A DNA stretch of 6,797 bases, taken from the NCBI GenBank assembly GCA_027618855.1, contig JAQCID010000063.1, forward strand, positions 1-6,797. Reading direction: 5' to 3'. Made by a program: the position numbers and the translations under genes. Below are positions 1 to 5,597 of the stretch, one piece after another (position 1 is the first letter of the stretch; the number at the start of each line of letters is the position of its first letter). This stretch comes from Bacteroidota bacterium (GTDB taxonomy: Bacteria > Bacteroidota > Bacteroidia > Flavobacteriales_D > Sanyastnellaceae). The notes under the pieces are model-generated. The model was not told the DNA's origin, searched no databases, and was given only the letters and a program-made list of their open reading frames with translations.

Positions 1-32
1 CAACACCAATTTAGGCAGTATCATAGGTATGG

Positions 33-512
33 ATGATCTCATTTTCTATCCGAAACTTGCCAAATAAATCACGGATGAAAATAGATGCAGAAGATGTAGT
101 ACAAAATGCTTGGGTGAAGATATTTAAAAATTTAAATAGCTTTTCTGAAAACAATTCATTTGAGGGCTGGATGCGTAGAATAGTAGTAAATACAGCTATT
201 TCACTCTACCGAAAGGATAAGAAGCACGCAAATCAAGCAGATATTACAGAGGTCCTTGCAACCCCTAGAGACATAGAAGCGTCTAAAGAATGTGACTTTA
301 CCCGTGAGGAGCTTGAGAATGCAATTTCTCGTATGCCTGAAGGGTATGGTATGGTCTTTAAACTCTACGTCATAGACGGATATAAACACAAGGAAATATC
401 AAAAATGCTCGATATAGAAGTGAATACTTCGAAAAGTCAACTGAGCCGCGCGAAGAAATTCCTGCAAGGTGTGTTGAACAGTATGGAGCAAGTTGCAAAA
501 CCTAACAAATAA
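33..512 (+). CDS. ECF-type RNA polymerase sigma factor, N-terminus incomplete in this frame
   Basis: Sigma-70 family, extracytoplasmic-function group: directs RNA polymerase to a small set of promoters. Visible parts of the 159-aa product are a region 2 segment (residues about 18-65, with the conserved DAEDVVQNAW and a following GWMRRIVVNTAISLYRK stretch) and a region 4 (about 92-147) with MPEGYGMVFKLYVIDGYKHKEI and the helix-turn-helix end NTSKSQLSRAKKFL, typical of Bacteroidota ECF factors. Family members usually carry about 40 more residues before the DAED motif (region 2.1/2.2); here the frame is closed by stops at 12-14 and 24-26, so ATG 33 gives a shortened protein. A frame change near 30-36 would restore plausible region 2.1 sequence (see findings). 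The next gene begins 6 nt after the stop, so the two are surely co-transcribed. The family call is firm; the start is not. Confidence 0.88.
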   Translation: MISFSIRNLPNKSRMKIDAEDVVQNAWVKIFKNLNSFSENNSFEGWMRRIVVNTAISLYRKDKKHANQADITEVLATPRDIEASKECDFTREELENAISRMPEGYGMVFKLYVIDGYKHKEISKMLDIEVNTSKSQLSRAKKFLQGVLNSMEQVAKPNK

Positions 513-518
513 CTCAAG

Positions 519-1031
519 ATGAAACCCGTTCAAGATACATTCACATCTCACATTCAAGGGCTTTATGATGGACACGAAGTTGCTCCACCACAAGGCATGA
601 AAGATTCTGTCTTTAATCAACTAGATTCAGAAGTTTCTGGGGCATCTGGTTTGACATCTAAGGCGATTCTGGGTGCTGCTGTAGTTGTCGTCGGGTTTGC
701 TTGGTTCTTTATGCCAGAAACAGACGTTGTGGTTGAACCATTGATTGCCGTCGAACAAGTCGTAGTTTCTGAGGAAGCTGTTGTGGTTGACGATGCTGTT
801 GTTGCTGAGGAAGCAGTGGTCGTTCATGTTTCATCTGTCGAAGTTGAAGAAAACATCGTTCTGAGCGAAGACGTTCTGCGTGAAGAGGGGGCAACACCTC
901 CGGTTGTTGCAACACCTCCGGCTGCCACTGTTCAGAAGGACATTGAAGAACAGAAGACCATTGAGAAAGTAGAAGAGAAGAAGGAGGCTGTAGAATGGGT
1001 TCTTCCCGCGAAATTGAAAGTGGACGAATGA
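519..1031 (+). CDS. Putative membrane-anchored anti-sigma factor with Val/Glu-rich tail
   Basis: Not recognised as a named family. The 170-aa product has three parts. Residues 1-48 are a short cytoplasmic head in which GLYDGHEVAPPQGMKDSVFN resembles the 'E-x-x-P-P-x-x-x-W/M-x-x-I-x-x-L' pattern at the start of many Bacteroidota anti-sigma-like proteins. One membrane helix lies at about 49-65 (AILGAAVVVVGFAWFFM). A low-complexity tail follows: Val/Glu repeats at 69-120, a doubled ATPP segment at 125-134, and a Lys/Glu-rich, probably helical stretch at 139-158 ending in WVLPAKLKVDE. The position 6 nt behind an ECF sigma gene is the main reason for the anti-sigma call. No zinc-binding His/Cys (ZAS) motif is seen, so any binding to the sigma would be of another type. 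If the orientation is head inside, the tail is periplasmic and could sense or contact the envelope. Its stop overlaps the next gene's likely start in an ATGA. Confidence 0.5.
   Translation: MKPVQDTFTSHIQGLYDGHEVAPPQGMKDSVFNQLDSEVSGASGLTSKAILGAAVVVVGFAWFFMPETDVVVEPLIAVEQVVVSEEAVVVDDAVVAEEAVVVHVSSVEVEENIVLSEDVLREEGATPPVVATPPAATVQKDIEEQKTIEKVEEKKEAVEWVLPAKLKVDE
891..921 (+). repeat. Short direct repeat encoding the ATPP doublet
   Basis: The 13-mer GCAACACCTCCGG occurs at 891-903 and again at 909-921, an 18-nt (six-codon) period in frame, giving ATPPVVATPPAA in the tail of the membrane protein. This looks like a recent in-frame duplication in a low-complexity segment. Confidence 0.8.
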
Positions 1032-1924
1032 TCCAAAACGCCTTCAGACACATAGAAGGCAATGGGTCCATTCCTAGAACAACATGCTTGTTGTCTCTTG
1101 TGCTATTGTTGGGTGGATTTCATGTTCACGCATTCGACATTTCATTTGAGAATCCACGTGACACTGTATTGATTGACGGTCACATTATAAACATCACGGC
1201 CAACGTAGAAGTCGATACGGTTTGGAAACGACCTGAAAAGTCAACATTTCGAAAATGGCTTGATGGCGCCGAATTTATCGCATTAGGTAGAGCAGGAGCA
1301 GAAATAGGTGGTGATGATGCTTCTGGAAACGATTTTTACGTCGTTAAAGATGAAATAAGATTTCCCGAGTTTAGTCTGGAAGCGGCTCACCCGTTCGGAG
1401 ATTCTTTTCAATGGTACTACAGAGGAGGTGTCTCTGTGGGATTGTCTCAAATTTTTGATGAAGAAAGAGTGAATGAAAGCACCATTGGATTTGAGTGGGA
1501 TGAGGATGATGTGCTTGAAATATACACTACTAATGTGGATGTGCAGGGGAATGAATATGACACCATTCAAGCGGGTTGCAGGCCGGGAGCGCCAATAAGA
1601 TTCATTCCCAAATTTAAACTTGCATTGGGTGTGGAATGGCATGGTGTGATGAGATCTGCTGAGGGGTGGATTTGGGGTGCTCAATTGGAATGGTTGCCCA
1701 AAAAGAATGAATTCACAAAACTATATCCAACTCCTGCGCCAGGAGAATCAGATCCAGTATCCTCTGATTTAACGTATGAGATCATCCCCCATAAAACCAA
1801 TGCGCTACAAATAAGAACATTTACAAGCTGGTCGGCTTGGAATTCCCCTTGGTTTCTTAGGGCTGAAGTGTGCTGGGCGCCAACAAGAACAACTACTTGG
1901 GTTGCTTTGGGGGTTAGATGGTGA
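1028..1924 (+). CDS. Exported protein, probable outer-membrane beta-barrel
   Basis: No known family recognised. I prefer ATG 1028 (298 aa) over the in-frame ATG at 995: it makes a 4-nt ATGA overlap with the upstream stop, implying translational coupling, and it leaves a sensible signal peptide. That signal has a basic N-region (R7, R17), a hydrophobic core at about 19-30 (TCLLSLVLLLGG) and likely cleavage after HVHA at residue 35. The mature part has many short stretches of alternating hydrophobic/polar residues rich in Trp, Tyr and Gly (for example SFQWYYRGGVSVGLSQIF, FKLALGVEWHGV, GWIWGAQLEWLP). The final strand TWVALGVRW ends in an aromatic residue, the usual C-terminal signal of outer-membrane barrels. 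There is no T9SS C-terminal domain. Being third in the cassette, it may be the envelope partner or target of the sigma/anti-sigma pair; that is inference. A soluble periplasmic beta protein is the alternative. Confidence 0.55.
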   Translation: MIQNAFRHIEGNGSIPRTTCLLSLVLLLGGFHVHAFDISFENPRDTVLIDGHIINITANVEVDTVWKRPEKSTFRKWLDGAEFIALGRAGAEIGGDDASGNDFYVVKDEIRFPEFSLEAAHPFGDSFQWYYRGGVSVGLSQIFDEERVNESTIGFEWDEDDVLEIYTTNVDVQGNEYDTIQAGCRPGAPIRFIPKFKLALGVEWHGVMRSAEGWIWGAQLEWLPKKNEFTKLYPTPAPGESDPVSSDLTYEIIPHKTNALQIRTFTSWSAWNSPWFLRAEVCWAPTRTTTWVALGVRW

Positions 1925-1928
1925 AAAA

Positions 1929-1961
1929 TTTGCGTTTTATGTCTACGATGTTTATATTGCA
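1929..1961 (+). promoter_or_regulatory. Candidate Bacteroidota-type promoter before the T9SS cargo gene
   Basis: TTTG at 1929-1932 and TATATTGCA at 1953-1961 are separated by 20 nt. This is close to the Bacteroidota arrangement of a TTTG-like -33 element and a TAnnTTTG -7 element, although the -7 match is imperfect. The ATG at 1967 lies only 5 nt after the box, so a transcript from here would have almost no leader. Read-through from the upstream cassette (42-nt gap) is equally possible. Confidence 0.3.
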
Positions 1962-1966
1962 AGAGT

Positions 1967-3040
1967 ATGTATTCGCTCAAAACCAATATTACCAAGACAA
2001 AACGCGCTATTAAGGCGACGTCCGTGGTTTTGTGCGTCCTGGTTTCTTTGGTTTTGTCAGGTTCATTCTCCGCTCAAGTCTATGTGTTAAATGGTGGTTT
2101 TGAGATTAGTGAGACGGTACCCAATCAATCCGGACAATGGGAATTGATGAACAACTGGACAAATGCAGGGAGTGCAATTGCAAATCCAGATTATTATCAC
2201 ACCTTTGGCTACAATGGAGGTGATTTGCCAGAGACTCCTCTTGCATACGTTTCCGCCTATGAAGGGTATGCCATTGCAGGTGTTGAAGTGAGTGGCAGGT
2301 CTGGTTCAAACATGAGAGAGTATTTGATGGGGAAATTGTCTGAACCATTGAAAGTCGGTAAACGGTATGAATTCTCATTTGCGATTTCAAATGGCAATGT
2401 CTATGAGCACAGCTCGGCGGGTCTTGGAGTAAGTGGTTTGGGAATTGCTTTTTCTACAGAAGAATTACATCAAACAGATCACGATCCAATCATCGTTCAG
2501 CCTCAGTTTAAAATTTCTAACATTCAGTATTATCAAGGATGGGAAGTCATCAAATTTGCTTTTACAGCGAGTGAGAATTACAAATATTTCACGTTCGGTT
2601 TGTTCGGAGTTGAGGTTGGAAAGCAAATCCTATCTTTAGAAGGCCCCAACAGAACCAAAGCATATTACTTTGTGGATGATTTCTCTATTAGGGATCTCAC
2701 TTCAGAACTCCAATCGAATGATTTGCCAGACAGGGGTGAGTCTTCGGATCTGTTTTTGTTAGAAAGAAGTACGTTTGTTCCGACAGCATTTTCTCCCAAC
2801 AACGACAACATTAACGATGTATTCGAACCGTCATTAAGAGACAATCGAGGCGCTTTGTTAAGGATTTTTGATCGCACTGGAGCGATGATTTGGGAGAGTG
2901 CAGATGAAGTCCCAAACTGGGGAGGATACAATCGCATTGGTGGCATTGCACAACAAGGTTTGTACTTATGGACCTTGGCTGTCGTGTTAGAAGATGGGTC
3001 AGTTGAGGAGATGTCTGGCCCCGTGACGCTTATCAAATAA
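1967..3040 (+). CDS. Secreted protein with T9SS type B (gliding-motility-associated) C-terminal sorting domain
   Basis: A 357-aa cargo of the type IX secretion system, exported by Sec and then carried across the outer membrane to the cell surface or medium. The signal peptide covers residues 1-36: a basic start with K5, K10, K12, R13, K16, a core at about 18-31, and cleavage after SGSFSA before QVYVLNGGFE. Residues about 38-245 form a beta-rich module with NGGFE near its start, ANPDYYHTF, a REYLMGKLSEPLKVGKRYEFSF core and YYFVDDFSI at its end. This matches the 'N-x-SFE ... PDYFH ... L-x-x-PL-x-x-GK-x-Y ... DD' jelly-roll-like module often found in surface proteins of Bacteroidota. A linker at 246-268 follows. 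Residues 269-357 are the CHU_C/type B sorting domain: FVPTAFSPNNDNINDVF, LLRIFDRTGAMIWES, GIAQQGLYLWTL and a final VTLIK. The ligand or function of the N-terminal module cannot be told; adhesion or glycan binding is a guess. bshC begins 21 nt later. Confidence 0.9.
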   Translation: MYSLKTNITKTKRAIKATSVVLCVLVSLVLSGSFSAQVYVLNGGFEISETVPNQSGQWELMNNWTNAGSAIANPDYYHTFGYNGGDLPETPLAYVSAYEGYAIAGVEVSGRSGSNMREYLMGKLSEPLKVGKRYEFSFAISNGNVYEHSSAGLGVSGLGIAFSTEELHQTDHDPIIVQPQFKISNIQYYQGWEVIKFAFTASENYKYFTFGLFGVEVGKQILSLEGPNRTKAYYFVDDFSIRDLTSELQSNDLPDRGESSDLFLLERSTFVPTAFSPNNDNINDVFEPSLRDNRGALLRIFDRTGAMIWESADEVPNWGGYNRIGGIAQQGLYLWTLAVVLEDGSVEEMSGPVTLIK

Positions 3041-3061
3041 GGTTTCTAAAACATTCATATT

Positions 3062-4639
3062 TTGCATACAAAAGATGCGCGTGAATATCCCGGGCTAAGT
3101 ACGCTGGTACTTGACCATTTGACACATCAATCGTCGGATCTTAAGATCAAAAATCAGCTTGAGAATACAAACATCAAGGATGCTGTATGTCAAGTTCTAG
3201 AGGAACAATACCGACATCTGAACTTGCCGTTGCCTGCGGGTTTGAGCAAATTTCGAGAAGATGGTGTTCGAACGGTCACCACAGGACACCAACTTCAAAT
3301 TGCGGGAGGACCTGCGTTTTTACATTATAAGACCATCACTGCGATTCGTCTTGCGCGGCAAATAGAAAAAGAAACAGGAGAGAAAGTTGTGCCTGTCTTT
3401 TGGTTGGCGTCTGAAGATCATGATTTCAAGGAGGTCAGTTGGGTGAATGGGGAAGTCGACAAACACGTGTGGTCGAGCCCTGTGGGGGACTTAAAACGGC
3501 CAGTTGGAAGATTGCCTTTGGATGGAGTGAACGACTGTTTGGAGTCTTGGGGGAAAGACATGGGGCAGGGTGGCGCAGATTTCAGATCCGATTTTCAAGC
3601 CATCTCCGATTGTTGTGATTTGTCACACAAACACAAAGAGTGTTATTCGGATCTTTTCAGAAGGTGGATGCATGTGTGGTATGGGGAAACGGAGTTGGTC
3701 GTCATAGATGCCGATAACCCCAAACTGAAAGCGTTGGCAGCAGGTCTCTTTTCAGAGGAATTCACAGCAAAGGGTATTCGGGACAGTGTCCGCAAAACGT
3801 CGGATGAATTAATTGCAAAAGGATTCAAAGCATCAGCGCATATCCGAGATGTGAATCTATTCTATATGGCCGAAGGAGCGTCCAGAGTAGGAATCATGAA
3901 CGATGAATTTGGTGGATTTTCTGCGGGGGATCAGACCTTAAATACAAAGGGGTTAGAATGGGGGGAGTGGTGCGAAAACAATGCCGAAAAACTGAGTCCT
4001 GGAGCATTGTTGCGCCCTCTTTATCAAGAGCTTCTCTTGCCGAATGTCAGTGTTGTTCTAGGCCCAGGTGAGCTGAGTTATTGGAAGCAACTGGAAGGTG
4101 CCTTTGCATTCAAGCAGATGGATATGCCCGGTTTGCATCTGAGGGATCATGTCCTTGTCTTAGATAAGGAGATGCAAGCGCATGCCACAGAAGTGGGTTG
4201 GTCATTTGAAAAAGGATGGTGGGATGAGAATGAATGGGTCAGTAAATGGATTGAGGGTCAACTCCCGAGCAAAACAAAAGAGGTAGATGCCGTTTTGTCT
4301 GACTTGCAACAAGTCATTGAGGACGTGTCCTCTTCAGTAGATCAAACGTTAAAGAGTGCCGCTTCTGCCAGTGCGTTGGGAATGAGGAAGATTTGGGACG
4401 CACAACAGAAGAAAATGAAAAAAGCAATACGGAGAAAGAATCCCGACAAAATCAATGCGATCTCTCGGAGTGCCTCAAGAATTTGCAGGAACAACAGTCC
4501 CCAAGATCGATTCATGAATTTCCATCATCTCGCAAGTCATTTCGGGGGGTTCCATGCCTTGCGTGACCGACTGATCAATGCCGATGTGCCGCCCATGAAA
4601 CTCACGGCATCATTTATGCACATTGTGGAGGAAAAATAA
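3062..4639 (+). CDS. bshC: Bacillithiol biosynthesis cysteine-adding enzyme BshC
   Basis: BshC is the cytoplasmic enzyme assigned to the last step of bacillithiol synthesis, joining cysteine to glucosaminyl-malate; bacillithiol is the main low-molecular-weight thiol in these bacteria. The 525-aa length fits the family. Diagnostic stretches are YPGLSTLVLDHL near the N-terminus, TVTTGHQLQIAGGPAFLHYK (residues 71-90, with the nucleotide-binding-fold TGHQ), VPVFWLASEDHDFKEVSW (110-127), and SPGALLRPLYQELLLPNVSVV followed by LGPGELSYWKQL (312-344). A helical coiled-coil arm lies at about 403-470, then the conserved end NSPQDRFMNF. The start is unusual: no ATG or GTG is available in frame near the N-terminus (stop at 3047-3049), so TTG 3062 is chosen; ATT 3053 or 3059 would add only one to three residues. 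No Shine-Dalgarno is visible. No other bacillithiol gene is nearby. Translation may depend on the T9SS gene ending 21 nt upstream. Confidence 0.95.
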   Translation: MHTKDAREYPGLSTLVLDHLTHQSSDLKIKNQLENTNIKDAVCQVLEEQYRHLNLPLPAGLSKFREDGVRTVTTGHQLQIAGGPAFLHYKTITAIRLARQIEKETGEKVVPVFWLASEDHDFKEVSWVNGEVDKHVWSSPVGDLKRPVGRLPLDGVNDCLESWGKDMGQGGADFRSDFQAISDCCDLSHKHKECYSDLFRRWMHVWYGETELVVIDADNPKLKALAAGLFSEEFTAKGIRDSVRKTSDELIAKGFKASAHIRDVNLFYMAEGASRVGIMNDEFGGFSAGDQTLNTKGLEWGEWCENNAEKLSPGALLRPLYQELLLPNVSVVLGPGELSYWKQLEGAFAFKQMDMPGLHLRDHVLVLDKEMQAHATEVGWSFEKGWWDENEWVSKWIEGQLPSKTKEVDAVLSDLQQVIEDVSSSVDQTLKSAASASALGMRKIWDAQQKKMKKAIRRKNPDKINAISRSASRICRNNSPQDRFMNFHHLASHFGGFHALRDRLINADVPPMKLTASFMHIVEEK

Positions 4640-4649
4640 ATAACAAAAG

Positions 4650-4682
4650 AAGCATCCCAATCGATGGTGCTTTCGGGGATGC
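4650..4682 (+). terminator. Hairpin behind bshC with two competing folds; possible terminator or attenuator
   Basis: Starting 10 nt after the bshC stop, GCATCCC (4652-4658) can pair perfectly with GGGATGC (4676-4682) around a 17-nt loop. The same left arm can instead form a nearer hairpin: AAGCA 4650-4654 with TGCTT 4668-4672, then CCA 4657-4659 with TGG 4665-4667, with a 2-nt bulge and a 5-nt loop. No uninterrupted U-run follows directly, only TTTGGTTTT up to the next ATG, so intrinsic termination would be weak. Confidence 0.4.
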
Positions 4683-4698
4683 ATGGTAATTTGGTTTT

Positions 4699-5127
4699 AT
4701 GGAAAAAAACGCAAACCTTCAATCTGTTAAAGATGCAAATGGAGACACCGCATCGCCACAATTAAAGGACAATATTAAAAATTATCTCATCGACATTGAC
4801 GGTACGATTACGGAAGATGTCCCCAATGAGGAGCCCCAAAGGATGGAAACTTGCATGCCCTTTCCGGATGCGCTTGAGACCATGAGCCGTTGGTATGAAG
4901 AGGGACATATCCTCACGTTCTTCACGTCAAGGACTGAAGATCACAGAGAGGTTACTGAGCGTTGGCTGAAGAAACATTCGATCAGGTACCATGGACTCTT
5001 GATGGGGAAGCCTCGTGGAGGGAATTACCATTGGATAGACAATCACATCGTCCGCGCCACCCGCTTTGAAGGGAAATTTACAGATATGGTACGCCAAACA
5101 AAAACAGTCGAAGTTTTTGACAGTTAA
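4699..5127 (+). CDS. Small HAD-like hydrolase, probable phosphatase of unknown substrate
   Basis: A 142-aa cytoplasmic protein with all four HAD motifs in order. Motif I is LIDIDGTI with nucleophile Asp32 and general-acid Asp34. Motif II is the Thr/Ser of FFTSRTED (about 74-81). Motif III is the Lys in MGKPRGGNY (Lys104). Motif IV is the acidic pair region WIDNH (Asp114). The protein has almost no cap domain; DVPNEEPQRM (41-50) fills the place just after motif I. The first 25 residues or so are polar and poorly conserved-looking. I recall that Bacteroidota relatives have sometimes been labelled 'phosphoheptose isomerase', but no SIS sugar-isomerase fold is present, so I would not pass that name on. 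The substrate is unknown. It follows bshC after a 59-nt gap with a hairpin, and its stop faces ruvX 6 nt away. ATG 4699 is the only good start. Confidence 0.85.
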   Translation: MEKNANLQSVKDANGDTASPQLKDNIKNYLIDIDGTITEDVPNEEPQRMETCMPFPDALETMSRWYEEGHILTFFTSRTEDHREVTERWLKKHSIRYHGLLMGKPRGGNYHWIDNHIVRATRFEGKFTDMVRQTKTVEVFDS

Positions 5128-5133
5128 CAGCAC

Positions 5134-5544
5134 CTATCTGCTTTCAAGAAACCGCTGTAAAATAATCGCCGCTGCGACCTTGTCGAGTGTGCCTTTCTGC
5201 CTTCGGTTTTTTTTATTCATCCCACCTGAGATCATCGCTGACATGGCTTCATTGCTCGTATCGCCTTCGTCAACTTGGTGTACTTGGAGTGAAGGGTAGG
5301 TTTTTTCAAGTGAACGAATAAACAGGTGGATGCCATCGCTGCTGTCTGTGTGGCCTCCGACCATCAGTCCTGGCACACCTACAACAAATCCGCCACACGG
5401 CTCGTCATTCATTAGCCGAACGATTTCAGCGTGTAACCCTTGTGTCTCCACTGTTTTTAAAGGTGTGGCAATGATTAAATGGCTGTCTGTAACAGCAATT
5501 CCCGTTCTTGTTGCACCCCAATCGAATGCGATATACCTTGACAT
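5134..5544 (-). CDS. ruvX: RuvX/YqgF-family putative Holliday junction resolvase
   Basis: A member of the RNase H-fold YqgF family, called putative Holliday junction resolvase and also tied to pre-16S rRNA 5' end processing in other bacteria. I choose ATG at 5544 (136 aa), giving MSRYIAFDWGATRTGIAVTD, which matches the family's first strand and its catalytic Asp (D8). The in-frame ATG at 5580 adds 12 residues not expected in the family. Other motifs are GGFVVGVPGLMVGGHTD (51-67), VDEGDTSNEAMS (91-102, where the family normally has D-E-R) and the C-terminal LDKVAAAIILQRFLES (120-135) carrying the third acidic residue, D121. The Arg-to-Gly change after DE is unusual. The gene is divergent from dapD (53-nt gap) and convergent with the HAD gene, so it is probably a single-gene transcript. 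Confidence 0.93.
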   Translation of the reverse strand: MSRYIAFDWGATRTGIAVTDSHLIIATPLKTVETQGLHAEIVRLMNDEPCGGFVVGVPGLMVGGHTDSSDGIHLFIRSLEKTYPSLQVHQVDEGDTSNEAMSAMISGGMNKKNRRQKGTLDKVAAAIILQRFLESR

Positions 5545-5597
5545 AGGTGCAATATACAAGTGAGAACATACCTTTGCCACTTATATACTTACAGTAA
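5545..5597. promoter_or_regulatory. Divergent ruvX-dapD promoter region with inverted repeat
   Basis: This 53-nt gap must hold the promoters of both genes. TATACAAGTG (5553-5562) and CACTTATATA (5578-5587) are inverted copies matching at 9 of 10 positions around a 15-nt spacer. Each arm puts a TATA-containing stretch about 8-10 nt from the start codon it faces: TATATTGCA on the - strand for ruvX and TATATACTTACA on the + strand for dapD. These may be -7 elements of short-leader transcripts, or the repeat may be an operator. Confidence 0.4.

Noticed and set aside
2..67. Possible C-terminal end of an upstream gene ending MDDLIFYPKLAK
   Set aside because: Only 21 codons are visible and it competes with a sigma-like reading in another frame; not enough to list as a feature.
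709..1071. 120-aa open frame on the - strand
   Set aside because: It is antisense to the Val/Glu-rich gene; the length comes from skewed codons (GTT/GAA repeats read as Gln/Leu/Pro), and there is no domain or start context.
1283..1995. Two - strand open frames of 133 and 104 aa
   Set aside because: Both are antisense to the barrel-like gene, which has a signal peptide, coupled start and barrel-like end; the - strand products show no recognisable features.
5330..5563. 77-aa + strand open frame opposite ruvX
   Set aside because: It is a shadow of the well-supported ruvX on the other strand.
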